From Hyphomonadaceae bacterium (GTDB lineage: Bacteria > Pseudomonadota > Alphaproteobacteria > Caulobacterales > Maricaulaceae), in assembly GCA_013001295.1 (NCBI GenBank), contig JABDMW010000032.1, positions 1 through 64,000 on the forward strand: 64,000 nucleotides of DNA, read 5' to 3'. Both the position numbers and the translations under genes were made by a program. Positions 8,851 to 19,092 of this stretch are shown here, piece after piece (position 1 is the stretch's first letter; the number at the start of each line of letters is the position of its first letter). A model generated the notes under the pieces. That model did not search any database, had not been told where the DNA came from, and worked only from the letters and a program-made list of their open reading frames with translations.

Positions 8851-9741
8851 ATGGTGCAATCAACGCCCCTTTCGTTTCAGGATTTGATCCTCACCCTTCA
8901 ACACTATTGGAGCGAAAACGGCTGCGCCATATTGCAGCCGTTTGATGCCAATGTGGGGGCAGGAACCTTGCACCCGGCAACCGTTTTGCGCTCTCTCGGC
9001 CCAAAGCGCTGGAATGTGGCCTATGTGCAACCGTCCCGCCGCCCGGCCGATGGACGTTACGGTGAAAACCCCAACCGGTTACAGCACTATTATCAGTTTC
9101 AAGTCCTCCTGAAGCCCAACCCACCGGACATTCAGGATTTATATCTGGGCAGTCTGGAAGCGATCGGCATCGATATGGATCTCCATGATATCCGGTTTGT
9201 CGAAGACGATTGGGAAAACCCGACCGTCGGGGCCTGGGGACTTGGCTGGGAAGTATGGTGCGACGGTATGGAAGTATCGCAATTTACCTACTTCCAGCAG
9301 GTCGGCGGTCTTGACGTCGATATGGTTTCCGGTGAGCTGACCTATGGTCTGGAACGCCTCGCTATGTATGTGCAAGGCGTGGAGAGCGTCTATGATCTGC
9401 GCTTTAACAATGACGGGCTGTCCTACGGGGATGTGTTCCATCAAAACGAGGTTCAACAATCTGCCTATAATTTCGAACATGCCGATGTGGATCGGCTGCA
9501 GCGCTGGTTCAAGGACGCCGAGCAACAGTGCCAAGCGCTGTTGGCGCTGGATAAACCATTGCCTTTGCCTGCCTATGAATATGCGCTTAAAGCCTCACAC
9601 TTCTTCAACCTGCTCGATGCGCGTGGCGTCATCTCTCCGACCGAGCGTGCCAGCTTTATCAAGCGTGTACGTGATTTGGCGAAAGGGTCTGCCCAAGCCT
9701 GGGTCGAATGCGAACAGCAACTCATAGCGGAGGAGGCGTAA
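8851..9741 (+). CDS. glyQ: Glycine-tRNA ligase alpha subunit
   Basis: The 296-residue alpha subunit of the bacterial tetrameric glycyl-tRNA synthetase activates glycine with ATP. The class II catalytic features are visible: '[12 protein letters not shown]' at the N-terminus, '[16 protein letters not shown]' near 31-46, and the highly conserved '[21 protein letters not shown]' stretch. The C-terminal '[18 protein letters not shown]' motif is also present. The length matches the family. The stop codon overlaps the glyS start by one base (TAATG), so the two subunits are translationally coupled. Confidence 0.97.
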   Translation: MVQSTPLSFQDLILTLQHYWSENGCAILQPFDANVGAGTLHPATVLRSLGPKRWNVAYVQPSRRPADGRYGENPNRLQHYYQFQVLLKPNPPDIQDLYLGSLEAIGIDMDLHDIRFVEDDWENPTVGAWGLGWEVWCDGMEVSQFTYFQQVGGLDVDMVSGELTYGLERLAMYVQGVESVYDLRFNNDGLSYGDVFHQNEVQQSAYNFEHADVDRLQRWFKDAEQQCQALLALDKPLPLPAYEYALKASHFFNLLDARGVISPTERASFIKRVRDLAKGSAQAWVECEQQLIAEEA

Positions 9742-11846
9742 TGGCTGAGCTCCTGTTTGAAATCTTTTGCGAAGAGATACCCGCGGGCATGCAAGTGCGG
9801 GCCGGGGACAACTTGGCCAAAGCCGTCACCGAAGGCCTGATCAAGGCTGGACTGGATGTCAAGAATACGTCTGTATTCACCGGGCCACGTCGGTTGGTGT
9901 ACCATGCGGACATCCCATTGCGCTCACCGGACATCAAAGAAGAACGCAAAGGCCCGAGAGCAGGGGCACCGGAAAAAGCATTGGCCGGTTTTATGCGCGG
10001 TGCCGGCCTTTCCGATATTTCCGAAGCTGAAATCCGCTCCGATAAAAAAGGCGATTTCTTTGTCGCCATGATCGAGAAAGAGGGACGCGACGCGGCTAAT
10101 ATTCTGGCAGAGCTTATTCCCGATGTGATGAACAGCTTTTCCTGGCCGAAGTCCATGAAGTCCGGCACGTCCAGTTTCAGATGGGTGCGCCCATTGCAAT
10201 CTTTGCTGTGCCTACTTGACGGTAAAGTCGTGGATTTTGAAGTCGGCGGTTTTAAGTCCGGCAATACGACAGAAGGACACCGCCGATTGGGCCGCGGCCC
10301 GTTCACGGTCAAGAATTTCGCTGACTACAAGAAAACTTTGGAAACAAAGGGCCATGTCATTCTAAGCGCTGAAGCTCGTAAAGAAATTATCCTGAAAGGC
10401 GCTAAATCAGCGTGTGCCAAAGCTGGTCTTGAGCTGGTTGATGATCCGGGTTTGCTCGACGAAGTTGCGGGCTTGGTCGAATGGCCCGTTGTTATGCTTG
10501 GCGATATGGATCCGTCCTTTTTGAAATTGCCGGGTGAAGTCATTCGCTTATCTATGCGCGCGCATCAAAAATATTTTGCCGTGCGCGATCCCAAGACCGG
10601 AGATCTGGCGCCGAACTTTATTGTTGTAGCCAATCAGGTGGCGCCGGACGGTGGCAAAGCCATTGCGGCAGGAAATAGCCGTGTCCTTTCTGCGCGGCTT
10701 GATGATGCGCGCTTCTTTCAGGCTGAAGACGCCAAACGCACACTGGAAAGCCGGTTTGATGATCTTGACGGCGTTGTCTTCCATCAAAAACTCGGAACGA
10801 TTAAGGATAAAGCCGAACGGGTCACGGCGCTCGCCAGGGAACTGGCACCGATTGTTGGGGCTGATCCTGATAAAGCGGAAATCGCTGCGAAACTCGCCAA
10901 ATGTGATCTGGTTACCAACATGGTGGTGGAATTCACGTCCTTACAAGGACAGATCGGCCGGTTGATGTATGAAATTGAAGGCGGTGATAAGGATATCGCT
11001 GTCGCCATCGAAGATCATTACCGCCCGCAAGGCCCTGCCGATAAAGTCCCTACCAATTCTGTTGCAATCGCGGTCGCGCTCGCGGATAAACTCGATACCT
11101 TGGTAGGGTTCTGGGCGATTAACGAAAAACCAACCGGATCCAAGGATCCTTACGCACTTCGCCGCGCCGCGCTCGGCATGGTCAGGTTAATACTCGATAA
11201 CAATATCAGGCTCGATTTATCCAAACAATTGCTCAAAGGTTGGGCCGTTCTTGAAATGGATAATATGCAAGATCCAGACACGTCTGGCCGCTTGTCTGAC
11301 GGGACGATCAGTGGAGATGAACGCGCAACCATCGACAATCTCGTATCCTTCATTATTGACCGCCTGAAAGTTCATTTGCGGGATGAGGGCGTGCGCCATG
11401 ATTTGATTGATGCTGTATTTACATTGGGCGAAGACGATCTTGTTGCCGTGGTCAATCGTGTCGAAGCACTGCAAAGCTTCTTGGCAACCGACGACGGTGA
11501 GAACTTGCTCGCCGGGTACAAACGCGCCGCCAATATTTTAAAGGCCGAAGCCAAAAAAGGTGAGCTCCCCACTGACGAGCCAAATAAAGGCACGCAAAAA
11601 GAAGAAACCGATTTGTTCAAAGCGATTGAGGCGGCGAAGCCAAAAATAGATACAGCGCTTGAAAAAGAAGACTATGCGGGCGCCATGACGGCGTTGTCAA
11701 AATTGCGCAGGCCTATTGATGCGTTTTTCGATGAAGTCACGGTCAATTCCGACAATGATCAAGAGCGCCAAAATAGGTTGGGTCTTCTAATAGAAATCCG
11801 TAAGACAGCGAGAACAATGGCTGACTTTAACAAAATTGAGGGTTGA
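9741..11846 (+). CDS. glyS: Glycine-tRNA ligase beta subunit
   Basis: The 701-residue beta subunit carries the tRNA-binding and editing-like parts of glycyl-tRNA synthetase. The ATG at 9741 has 'ggaggagg' just upstream and overlaps the glyQ stop. Recognisable family stretches are [15 protein letters not shown] at the N-terminus, 'TEGHRRLG', 'HQKYFAVRD', and 'LSARLDDARFFQAED..' in the centre. 'HQKLGTIKDKAERV' and 'KDPYALRRAALGMVR' follow. The C-terminal third is the helical anticodon-binding region. Its stop overlaps the start of ppdK, making a three-gene transcription unit. Confidence 0.97.
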   Translation: MAELLFEIFCEEIPAGMQVRAGDNLAKAVTEGLIKAGLDVKNTSVFTGPRRLVYHADIPLRSPDIKEERKGPRAGAPEKALAGFMRGAGLSDISEAEIRSDKKGDFFVAMIEKEGRDAANILAELIPDVMNSFSWPKSMKSGTSSFRWVRPLQSLLCLLDGKVVDFEVGGFKSGNTTEGHRRLGRGPFTVKNFADYKKTLETKGHVILSAEARKEIILKGAKSACAKAGLELVDDPGLLDEVAGLVEWPVVMLGDMDPSFLKLPGEVIRLSMRAHQKYFAVRDPKTGDLAPNFIVVANQVAPDGGKAIAAGNSRVLSARLDDARFFQAEDAKRTLESRFDDLDGVVFHQKLGTIKDKAERVTALARELAPIVGADPDKAEIAAKLAKCDLVTNMVVEFTSLQGQIGRLMYEIEGGDKDIAVAIEDHYRPQGPADKVPTNSVAIAVALADKLDTLVGFWAINEKPTGSKDPYALRRAALGMVRLILDNNIRLDLSKQLLKGWAVLEMDNMQDPDTSGRLSDGTISGDERATIDNLVSFIIDRLKVHLRDEGVRHDLIDAVFTLGEDDLVAVVNRVEALQSFLATDDGENLLAGYKRAANILKAEAKKGELPTDEPNKGTQKEETDLFKAIEAAKPKIDTALEKEDYAGAMTALSKLRRPIDAFFDEVTVNSDNDQERQNRLGLLIEIRKTARTMADFNKIEG

Positions 11847-14527
11847 TGATGGGCGCGTCTCAAAAATGGGTTTATGGATTTGGCGGGGGTAAAACCGAGG
11901 GTGATGCCAGCATGAAAAACTTGCTGGGCGGTAAGGGTGCCAATTTGGCCGAGATGGCGGGGCTGGATTTGCCGGTTCCCCCCGGATTTACCCTGACCAC
12001 GGAAGTCTGCACCGCTTTTAATTCAAATGATAAAAAATTCCCGGACGCGGTCGATGCGCAAGTTGAAAAAGCGCTGAAAAGCCTGGAGTCCAAAACCGGT
12101 AAAGGATTTGGCGACGCGAAGAACCCATTACTTGTCTCGGTACGTTCCGGTGCGCGGGCTTCAATGCCGGGGATGATGGATACGGTTCTCAACCTCGGGC
12201 TCAATGACGAGACAGCCGCCGGTCTTGCGGAACTCTCTGATAATCGTCGATTTGCGCTCGATAGCTATCGCCGCTTTATCCAGATGTATTCCAACGTAGT
12301 GCTCGATATGGAGCACTACACGTTTGAGGATATTCTCGAAAATCACAAAGACAATAACGGATACTATTCCGACACGGAAATGACGGCGGACAATTGGGCC
12401 GCTCTTATCGAAGACTATAAAAAGGCCGTGAAGGAAGAGCTCGGACAAGACTTCCCTCAAGATCCGAAAGACCAACTTTGGGGTGCTATTCGGGCCGTGT
12501 TTGAAAGCTGGATGAATGAGCGCGCAATTGTTTACCGCCGCTTGCAAGACATTCCGGAAAGCTGGGGCACCGCTGTCAACGTTCAGGCCATGGTATTTGG
12601 CAATATGGGCGACACGTCAGCGACCGGCGTCGCTTTCACACGCGATCCCAGCACGGGTGAAAACACCTATTACGGGGAATACCTGATCAATGCCCAGGGC
12701 GAAGACGTTGTAGCGGGAATTCGCACACCGCAGACCCTGACAAAATCCGCACGGGAAAACATGGGCGACAATGAGCCCAGCATGGAAGAGGCCTTACCAG
12801 AAGTCTACGCAGAACTTGCGGATGTGTTTGCAAAACTGGAAGCCCATTACCGCGACATGCAGGATATCGAGTTTACGGTCGAGCGTGGCAAACTTTGGAT
12901 GTTACAAACCAGAACCGGTAAACGGACAGCAAAAGCTGCTCTTAAAATCGCTGTTGATATGGCCGCCGAGGGGATGGTCAACGAAGATGAGGCTTTATTA
13001 CGGGTTGATCCCATGTCGCTTGATCAGCTTTTGCACCCAACGCTGGACGCGAATGCCAGTACCGATTTGATCGTCACTGGACTGCCGGCGTCACCAGGTG
13101 CGGCGATTGGGGAAGTCGTCTTTAACTCAGACGAAGCCGAACATTTGGCCAAGGCCGGACACAAGGTTATTCTTGTACGCACTGAAACCAGTCCTGAAGA
13201 TATTCACGGCATGCACGCAGCACAGGCAATCGTCACCGCGCGCGGTGGGATGACGTCGCATGCAGCCGTGGTGGCCCGCGGTATGGGCACACCATGCGTG
13301 TGTGGGGCCAGCTCCCTGCGCATCGATTATGATGAAAGCGTTTTCAGCGTCGCCGGTCGCGAGGTTAAAAAAGGCGAAGTCATCACGGTTGACGGTGCGA
13401 GCGGAAAAGTTTTCGCCGGTGCAGTTGATATGGTTCAGCCGGAGTTGAGCGGTGATTTTGCGAAATTGATGGAATGGGCGGATCGTGCCCGCACGCTGGG
13501 CATTCGTACAAATGCGGAAACGCCGGCAGATGTTGAAACAGCCAAAGGATTTGGCGCGGAAGGCATCGGGCTTTGTCGGACAGAACATATGTTCTTTGAA
13601 GCCGACCGTTTGGCGCATTTTCGAGAAATGATCCTGGCAGAGGATAAAACCGGTCGCATCGCCGCTTTAGAGAAAATCCTGCCGGTACAGCGTGAAGATT
13701 TTGCAGCAATATTCCGGATAATGGAAGACCGCCCATGCACCATTCGCCTGTTGGATCCACCACTACATGAGTTTCTCCCGCAAGGTGAAGCTGATGTGGA
13801 AGCCGTCTCGGCAGCGACGGGATTGTCAGCTAGGCAACTCATGGTGCGCGCAAAAGAACTGCACGAATCCAACCCAATGTTGGGACATCGCGGCTGTCGT
13901 TTGGGAATTTCTTACCCCGAAATCTATGAAATGCAGGCACGGGCAATTTTTGAGGCGCAAGCTGCTGTCAAAGACGAGACAGGTGTTGACCCGATAGCCG
14001 AGGTCATGATCCCGCTCGTATCGTCTTACAAAGAGTTGGAAATCCTGAAAGGCAGGATTGAAGCCGTGGCCAAATCTGTAGCTGAAGAAAGCGGCAAGGC
14101 GGTCAATTATAAAATCGGCACGATGATCGAGCTGCCACGGGCAGCCTTAAGGGCGGCAGATATAGCCAAACACGCGGAGTTTTTCTCGTTTGGTACCAAT
14201 GATCTGACGCAAACGACATTTGGTTTATCGCGGGATGATGCATCGAAATTCCTGCCCGATTATGTGGCGCAGGGGATTATGGAAAAGGACCCGTTCGTGA
14301 CGATCGACCAGGACGGAGTCGGCGATTTGGTTCAAATTGCGACGGAACGCGGACGAAAAGCTAAAGCTGATCTGAAGCTCGGTATATGTGGTGAGCATGG
14401 CGGCGACCCCGCATCCATCGATTTTTGCCATCGGATTGGCCTGAATTATGTGTCATGTTCACCTTATCGTGTACCGATTGCGCGTTTAGCGGCGGGTCAG
14501 GCAGCGATTCGGGCGAAATCGCCTTAA
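11846..14527 (+). CDS. ppdK: Pyruvate, phosphate dikinase
   Basis: This enzyme interconverts pyruvate, ATP and phosphate with phosphoenolpyruvate, AMP and pyrophosphate in the cytosol, a link between glycolysis and gluconeogenesis. The protein is about 893 residues, full length. In order it shows an N-terminal ATP-grasp region (GGKGANLAEM, 'VSVRSGARASMPGMMDT'), the swivelling phosphohistidine domain with GGMTSHAAVVARGMG (His near residue 472), and the TIM-barrel PEP domain. That last domain has GLCRTEHMFFE and the C-terminal CGEHGGDP with the catalytic Cys near 848. Two adjacent ATGs (11846 and 11849) are possible; the first overlaps the glyS stop. The gene order glyQ-glyS-ppdK recurs in alphaproteobacteria. 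Confidence 0.97.
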   Translation: MMGASQKWVYGFGGGKTEGDASMKNLLGGKGANLAEMAGLDLPVPPGFTLTTEVCTAFNSNDKKFPDAVDAQVEKALKSLESKTGKGFGDAKNPLLVSVRSGARASMPGMMDTVLNLGLNDETAAGLAELSDNRRFALDSYRRFIQMYSNVVLDMEHYTFEDILENHKDNNGYYSDTEMTADNWAALIEDYKKAVKEELGQDFPQDPKDQLWGAIRAVFESWMNERAIVYRRLQDIPESWGTAVNVQAMVFGNMGDTSATGVAFTRDPSTGENTYYGEYLINAQGEDVVAGIRTPQTLTKSARENMGDNEPSMEEALPEVYAELADVFAKLEAHYRDMQDIEFTVERGKLWMLQTRTGKRTAKAALKIAVDMAAEGMVNEDEALLRVDPMSLDQLLHPTLDANASTDLIVTGLPASPGAAIGEVVFNSDEAEHLAKAGHKVILVRTETSPEDIHGMHAAQAIVTARGGMTSHAAVVARGMGTPCVCGASSLRIDYDESVFSVAGREVKKGEVITVDGASGKVFAGAVDMVQPELSGDFAKLMEWADRARTLGIRTNAETPADVETAKGFGAEGIGLCRTEHMFFEADRLAHFREMILAEDKTGRIAALEKILPVQREDFAAIFRIMEDRPCTIRLLDPPLHEFLPQGEADVEAVSAATGLSARQLMVRAKELHESNPMLGHRGCRLGISYPEIYEMQARAIFEAQAAVKDETGVDPIAEVMIPLVSSYKELEILKGRIEAVAKSVAEESGKAVNYKIGTMIELPRAALRAADIAKHAEFFSFGTNDLTQTTFGLSRDDASKFLPDYVAQGIMEKDPFVTIDQDGVGDLVQIATERGRKAKADLKLGICGEHGGDPASIDFCHRIGLNYVSCSPYRVPIARLAAGQAAIRAKSP

Positions 14528-14691
14528 AACGCAAAAACAGCTCAAAACGACCAAAATTAACCAAAAAACCGGAAAAAAGCCGCGATTTATGTGATTTAAC
14601 GCACATTGGCACCGGATTTGCTGTGTTAGTCTCAAGATTAGGGTGTGCTTTCTAAGTCACATTCCTAAACCAAGTTGTAAATTACCTGTAC

Positions 14692-14710
14692 AGACCCAAT
14701 CTGCGGGTCT
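14692..14710 (+). other. Short inverted repeat between ppdK and the cell-wall hydrolase gene
   Basis: AGACCC and GGGTCT form a 6-bp stem with a 7-nt loop. A run of six T lies 11 nt further on (14722-14727). The distance to the T run is long for an intrinsic terminator. It may be a weak terminator for the glyQ-glyS-ppdK unit, a leader hairpin for the following gene, or chance. Confidence 0.3.
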
Positions 14711-14746
14711 AGACGACACTGTTTTTTGGAGCTAGAACGCGCCGCA

Positions 14747-15481
14747 ATGACGAATAGTCGACACATATTCCTGGGCTGGGGATTGGCACTTACCGTGACA
14801 ACCGCCGCTTTTGCCGGATTGCCTAAACTGGCAGATGCGTCAGCTATGGCCAAAGATCAAATGCGATGGGAAAATCGAGCTGTGGCATTCCAAACCACGA
14901 ATGAAACTGCCCGGTCTGCATCCGAATTCGCTAAAACCTATGCATCTCTGCATTTGGATACATCGATTTCCAATTCCTGGATGCGCGATTTATCTGTAAC
15001 AACGTCACTACGTGGCAGAAGCCAGAGTGTAATGGCCAATGCAAAAGCAGCCAAAACTGAACAGCAGTGTCTTGCCGAGGCAATTTATTACGAAGCCAGA
15101 TCAGAACGTTTGCCAGGGCAAAAAGCGGTCGCCGAAGTTGTGCTCAACCGCGTTAATAGCAAGCACTTCCCGAATTCGATATGCGGTGTGGTTTACCAGG
15201 GCGCACACCGGACGTCTGGGTGTCAGTTCTCGTTTACCTGTGACGGTTCGATGGACAAAATGCCGAAAGGTAAATCCTGGAAAAATGCGCAATCTGTCGC
15301 TGATCATATGATTATGGGTGTAAGCGCTCCGATGACTTGGCGTTCAACCCATTATCACACGACGGATGTCAATCCGGCTTGGTCAAAAACGTTACGTAAA
15401 ACCCGTAAATATGACACACATGTATTCTATCGTTTCCAACCGCGGTCATACAAGCATCGCCCGGTCAGCGCCGCACCGTAA
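14747..15481 (+). CDS. SleB-like cell wall hydrolase (Hydrolase_2 family), exported
   Basis: The protein is 244 residues from ATG 14747. A hydrophobic export or anchor segment at about 8-24 is followed by an 80-residue spacer. The Hydrolase_2 domain starts with CLAEAIYYEARSE near 108-120, where the two glutamates (E111 and E117) are the likely catalytic pair. It continues through VAEVVLNRV and the CQFSFTCDG motif near 159-167. Family members are lytic transglycosylase- or amidase-like enzymes that cut peptidoglycan. A TTG at 14726 is in frame but would add seven polar residues ahead of the signal. It converges with nadC, with only 5 bp between the stops. Confidence 0.88.
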   Translation: MTNSRHIFLGWGLALTVTTAAFAGLPKLADASAMAKDQMRWENRAVAFQTTNETARSASEFAKTYASLHLDTSISNSWMRDLSVTTSLRGRSQSVMANAKAAKTEQQCLAEAIYYEARSERLPGQKAVAEVVLNRVNSKHFPNSICGVVYQGAHRTSGCQFSFTCDGSMDKMPKGKSWKNAQSVADHMIMGVSAPMTWRSTHYHTTDVNPAWSKTLRKTRKYDTHVFYRFQPRSYKHRPVSAAP

Positions 15482-15486
15482 TTCTT

Positions 15487-16344
15487 TTATTTTTCGTTTG
15501 CGTCGAGTCCAATGTCAAAGTTGGGTGAACTGTGAGTCAAAGCTCCTATTGAAATAACATCGACACCTGTGGCTGCGATATCCGCGACTGTGCGGAGATT
15601 GATGCCGCCCGATGCTTCCAGAGTGACTTTGCCTTTCCCCAATTTCACACATGCCTTTAAATCTTTCAGTGCCATATTATCGAGCAAGATCACATTCGGG
15701 CGATGACGCAGCACTTTTTTGAATTGCTCGACCGTATCCACTTCAATCGAGACATGACACATATGGTCGGCGTTTTTCATGATAGCTTTAACAGCTTTTT
15801 CGACACCGCCAGCCAGAGCAATGTGATTGTCCTTGACCATGATGGCGTCCGATAAAGACTGTCGGTGCGTAAAGCCTCCGCCGTGCAGAACGGCGCGTTT
15901 TTCGAGCGCGCGTAAGCCCGGCGTTGTTTTGCGCGTCGCCGCGATCCGGGCTTTCCGGCCTTCGGTTTTTTTGACGAATTTCGATGTTAGTGTCGCCACG
16001 CCGGACATTCGACCCAGAAAGTTGAGCGCCACGCGTTCGGCCATCAACATCGAGCGTACCGGACCTTCGACACTGGCGATGATTGTGCCTTTTCGAACCG
16101 TACTTCCGTCGCCGTGAATAACCGTCAGTTTAATTGCCGGATCGACCAATTCATAGGTTAGAACAGCTGCCTGCATGCCTGAAATAACGCCAGTCTCCCG
16201 AGCCCGGAAATAGAGCTTGCCGGTTGCTGTCGCCGGTATCAGCAAATTCGCGGTCACGTCCCCCGCATTGCCGAAATCTTCTTCCAGTGCCCGGCGGACG
16301 ATGGGTTCAAGCACGATGCGTGGCAAAGGTGGGTAGGTATTCAT
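15487..16344 (-). CDS. nadC: Nicotinate-nucleotide diphosphorylase (quinolinate phosphoribosyltransferase)
   Basis: The last enzyme of the de novo NAD branch here converts quinolinate and PRPP to nicotinate mononucleotide with release of CO2. The 285 residues show 'ALEEDFGNAGDVTA' at the N-terminus, 'ERVALNFLGRMSGVAT', and 'ATRKTTPGLR' with the basic substrate-binding residues. 'GGGFTHRQSLSDAIMVKDNH' follows, then 'VEVDT', 'ILLDNM' and 'LEASGGI' in the barrel. The length is normal. Its start is 3 bp after the nadB stop, completing a nadA-nadB-nadC operon. Confidence 0.96.
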   Translation of the reverse strand: MNTYPPLPRIVLEPIVRRALEEDFGNAGDVTANLLIPATATGKLYFRARETGVISGMQAAVLTYELVDPAIKLTVIHGDGSTVRKGTIIASVEGPVRSMLMAERVALNFLGRMSGVATLTSKFVKKTEGRKARIAATRKTTPGLRALEKRAVLHGGGFTHRQSLSDAIMVKDNHIALAGGVEKAVKAIMKNADHMCHVSIEVDTVEQFKKVLRHRPNVILLDNMALKDLKACVKLGKGKVTLEASGGINLRTVADIAATGVDVISIGALTHSSPNFDIGLDANEK

Positions 16345-16347
16345 GGG

Positions 16348-17874
16348 TCAGTCCAACATGTCGTAAGTGAAATAAGTTGAGCGCGCTTGACGCTTTGTTT
16401 TCGTGAAGTCTTCGCGGTAATGCCCGCCACGGCTCTCTTCGCGGGCGAGCGCCGCTCCTGCAATCATTCGAGCGGCAATTAACGGGTTGGCTAGACCGAC
16501 ACGATCGATCAATTCTTCTATTGTTCCGAGTAACGCGTTCAACCCTTTCGCATTTCTGCGCACGCCACAGTGCGCGGTCATATTGGTGCGTAAAATTGTG
16601 CTGACATCTTTCCCCATGGCGAGCCAGGGTTGCGACTGGATTTTATCGGCTTTCCGCTCCGGCAGGCTGTCTTCGAGAATGGCACGGGCGGCGCGATCAC
16701 CAAATACACAGGCTTCTAGCAAAGAATTGCTGGCGAGACGATTGGCACCGTGGACGCCAACGGCGGCACATTCACCAATAGCATACAGGCCTGAAATGCT
16801 CGTGCGTCCCATATCATCCGTATCCAGACCGCCCATATGGTAATGTACGGCCGGTGCAATCGGAATCAGCTCTGTTCGCGGATCAATGCCGGCATCCATA
16901 CAGCTTTTAAACACGGTGGGGAAATGATCCGGGAAATGGTCTCCAACGGCCTTTCGACAATCGAGAAATGGAGGTTCATTCGCTTGAATTTGAGCAAATA
17001 TTGCGCGTGCCACATCATCGCGCGGCGCGAGTTCACCGTCCTTGTGATAGCGGTCCATGAATCGGCGGCCCTTGCGGTCGACCAATATTGCGCCATCGCC
17101 GCGGAGCGCCTCGGTTGCCAATGGGGCAGGGTCTTTCCCAATATCGATTGCTGTCGGGTGAAATTGGACAAATTCGGGATCACGCATTACGGCACCGTGC
17201 ACAGCGGCCATGCCCAGAGCATCCCCGCGCGCTGATTTCGGGTTTGTTGTAACCGCAAAAAGACCACCAACGCCCCCCGTGGCCATGATGGTGACATCCG
17301 CTTCAATAGCCATCAATGTCCCATCATCTTTACGGGCCATCGTCCCGGCAATGCCGCCTTTTCCGTCAGAGAGCAGGCTTTCCGCCCGCCATCCGATCAA
17401 GCCGGTGATATGATCTGCGGCCTGAGATTTTTTGACCATAATATCGATGATCGCTTTCCCAGCGAGATCGCCTTTGACGCGCGCGACCCGCGGGCGGGCA
17501 TGAGCGGCTTCGAGACTGAGGACCAGATCACCCCGTTCATCGGTGTCAAAGGGGACGCCCAGTTTCATCAGATCACGAACCCGGTCAGGGCCTTCTTGGG
17601 CCAAAATCATCGCGATGCGCGGATCGACCAGCCCGTCGCCCGCGTCAATTGTGTCCGCAGCGTGACTTTCAGCCGTATCGCCAGCTCCAATCGCTGACGC
17701 AATACCGCCTTGCGCCCAAGCACTGGCGGCGCCTTTATTAGATCGCCGCGATGTTAAAACAAATACCGGTCTTGGGGCCAGTTTCAGAGCTGAAAACAGC
17801 CCTGCTAAGCCTGCACCTACCACCAGTACCGCACCTGCGGGCAGGCGCGTGGTTTCGACATCCCCCAATGCCAT
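16348..17874 (-). CDS. nadB: L-aspartate oxidase
   Basis: This flavoenzyme oxidises L-aspartate to iminoaspartate for quinolinate synthase. The N-terminal FAD motif is VVGAGLAGL near 19-27 of 508 residues, followed by 'SAWAQGGIA'. The family signature 'MDRYHKDGELAPRDDVARAI' and the substrate-side 'HYHMGGLDTDDMGRTS' are present. The FAD-binding 'GECAAVGVHGANRLASNSLLE' is also clear. The C-terminal helical domain is short but complete. The ATG at 17874 lies 3 bp after the nadA stop. Confidence 0.96.
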   Translation of the reverse strand: MALGDVETTRLPAGAVLVVGAGLAGLFSALKLAPRPVFVLTSRRSNKGAASAWAQGGIASAIGAGDTAESHAADTIDAGDGLVDPRIAMILAQEGPDRVRDLMKLGVPFDTDERGDLVLSLEAAHARPRVARVKGDLAGKAIIDIMVKKSQAADHITGLIGWRAESLLSDGKGGIAGTMARKDDGTLMAIEADVTIMATGGVGGLFAVTTNPKSARGDALGMAAVHGAVMRDPEFVQFHPTAIDIGKDPAPLATEALRGDGAILVDRKGRRFMDRYHKDGELAPRDDVARAIFAQIQANEPPFLDCRKAVGDHFPDHFPTVFKSCMDAGIDPRTELIPIAPAVHYHMGGLDTDDMGRTSISGLYAIGECAAVGVHGANRLASNSLLEACVFGDRAARAILEDSLPERKADKIQSQPWLAMGKDVSTILRTNMTAHCGVRRNAKGLNALLGTIEELIDRVGLANPLIAARMIAGAALAREESRGGHYREDFTKTKRQARSTYFTYDMLD

Positions 17875-17877
17875 ATA

Positions 17878-19029
17878 TTATATCACTTTAATGGGCTTAT
17901 GGGCCGCGAGTGGATCGAAATGCCCTTTCTCTGCCGGTGGTGGCAGATCGATCATACGCTGCACCGCGCGCAGGGCTTTTTTCTGCATGCTTTTGGGAAC
18001 CTTTACTTCATGAACTTCGTCCCGCAAGCACTCATGAATATTTTCCAATGTGATCCGCTTCATATGGGGGCACAAATTACATGGTCGTACGAAATCGACA
18101 TCCGGATTGGCCATAGCCACATTGTCCGACATGGAACATTCAGTTAGCAGAATGACATTGTTCGGCTTATGGTCCCCGACATAGTCGCTCATGGCTTTTG
18201 TAGATCCGGTGAAATCACTTTCTTCGACAACTTCCGGCGGACACTCCGGATGGGCCAAGACGACAACCCCCGGATTAGCTGCTCGCATGTCGCGTACATC
18301 TTGTGCGGAGAACCGCGCATGCACTTCGCAACGGCCATGCCAGGCAATAACTTCAACGTCCGTCTGATTGGCTACATTTTTGGCCAAAAATTCGTCGGGA
18401 AGCATGATGACCTTGTCGACACCCAAACTCTCGACCACTTGGACAGCATTCGAAGACGTACAGCAGATATCGCTTTCTGCTTTAACGTCTGCTGACGTGT
18501 TGACATAGGTGACGATCGGCACGCCAGGATACCGTTGCTTGATCAATTTGACATCTTCACCGGTGATTGAAGAGGCGAGGGAGCAACCAGCCCGCATTGA
18601 CGGGATTAGAACCGTCTTGTCGGGGCACAAGATTTTTGAGGTTTCGGCCATGAAATGCACGCCGGCCTGAACGATAATGTCGGCTTTGGTTTTGGTCGCT
18701 TCAATGGCGAGTCCCAGACTGTCGCCTTTAAAGTCGCCGATCAGCGAAAAAATATCCGGTGTCATGTAATTATGGGCCAAAATTACGGCGTTTTTTTCTT
18801 TTTTAAGGGTGTTGATCGCGTGCACGAGCGGGGCATATGCAGGCCATTCAAATTTGGGAATAAAGTCGCTGACTTCATCATACAAATGGTCGGTCGCTTC
18901 TTTGACTTCATCATTGTATTCGAGGTCTTTGATGCCGGCTTTTGACGGGACAGCGCAGACGCCGTTTTCGACTTCCAGGGTTTGGCCGATCCACCGACCG
19001 TTTTCCCAATTGTTCAACACTTCACCCAT
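17878..19029 (-). CDS. nadA: Quinolinate synthase NadA
   Basis: Quinolinate synthase condenses iminoaspartate with dihydroxyacetone phosphate using a 4Fe-4S cluster. The start is ATG 19029, with GGAGG five bases upstream; a GTG at 19041 overlaps that ribosome site and is rejected. The 383-residue protein has 'VILAHNYMTPDIF', 'GVHFMAETSKILCPDKTVL', 'AGCSLASSI', 'AHPECPPEV' and 'RPCNLCPHMKRITL'. These supply the three conserved cysteines of the cluster. It is the first gene of nadA-nadB-nadC. The A+T-rich stretch just upstream (TATATATA near 19050) may hold the promoter, but no regulator site is recognisable. Confidence 0.96.
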   Translation of the reverse strand: MGEVLNNWENGRWIGQTLEVENGVCAVPSKAGIKDLEYNDEVKEATDHLYDEVSDFIPKFEWPAYAPLVHAINTLKKEKNAVILAHNYMTPDIFSLIGDFKGDSLGLAIEATKTKADIIVQAGVHFMAETSKILCPDKTVLIPSMRAGCSLASSITGEDVKLIKQRYPGVPIVTYVNTSADVKAESDICCTSSNAVQVVESLGVDKVIMLPDEFLAKNVANQTDVEVIAWHGRCEVHARFSAQDVRDMRAANPGVVVLAHPECPPEVVEESDFTGSTKAMSDYVGDHKPNNVILLTECSMSDNVAMANPDVDFVRPCNLCPHMKRITLENIHECLRDEVHEVKVPKSMQKKALRAVQRMIDLPPPAEKGHFDPLAAHKPIKVI

Positions 19030-19092
19030 AATGGCCTCCACTTTCCAGCCTATATATAGGGCGTATTTGGCTTAATCCAATGGAATTCCCGG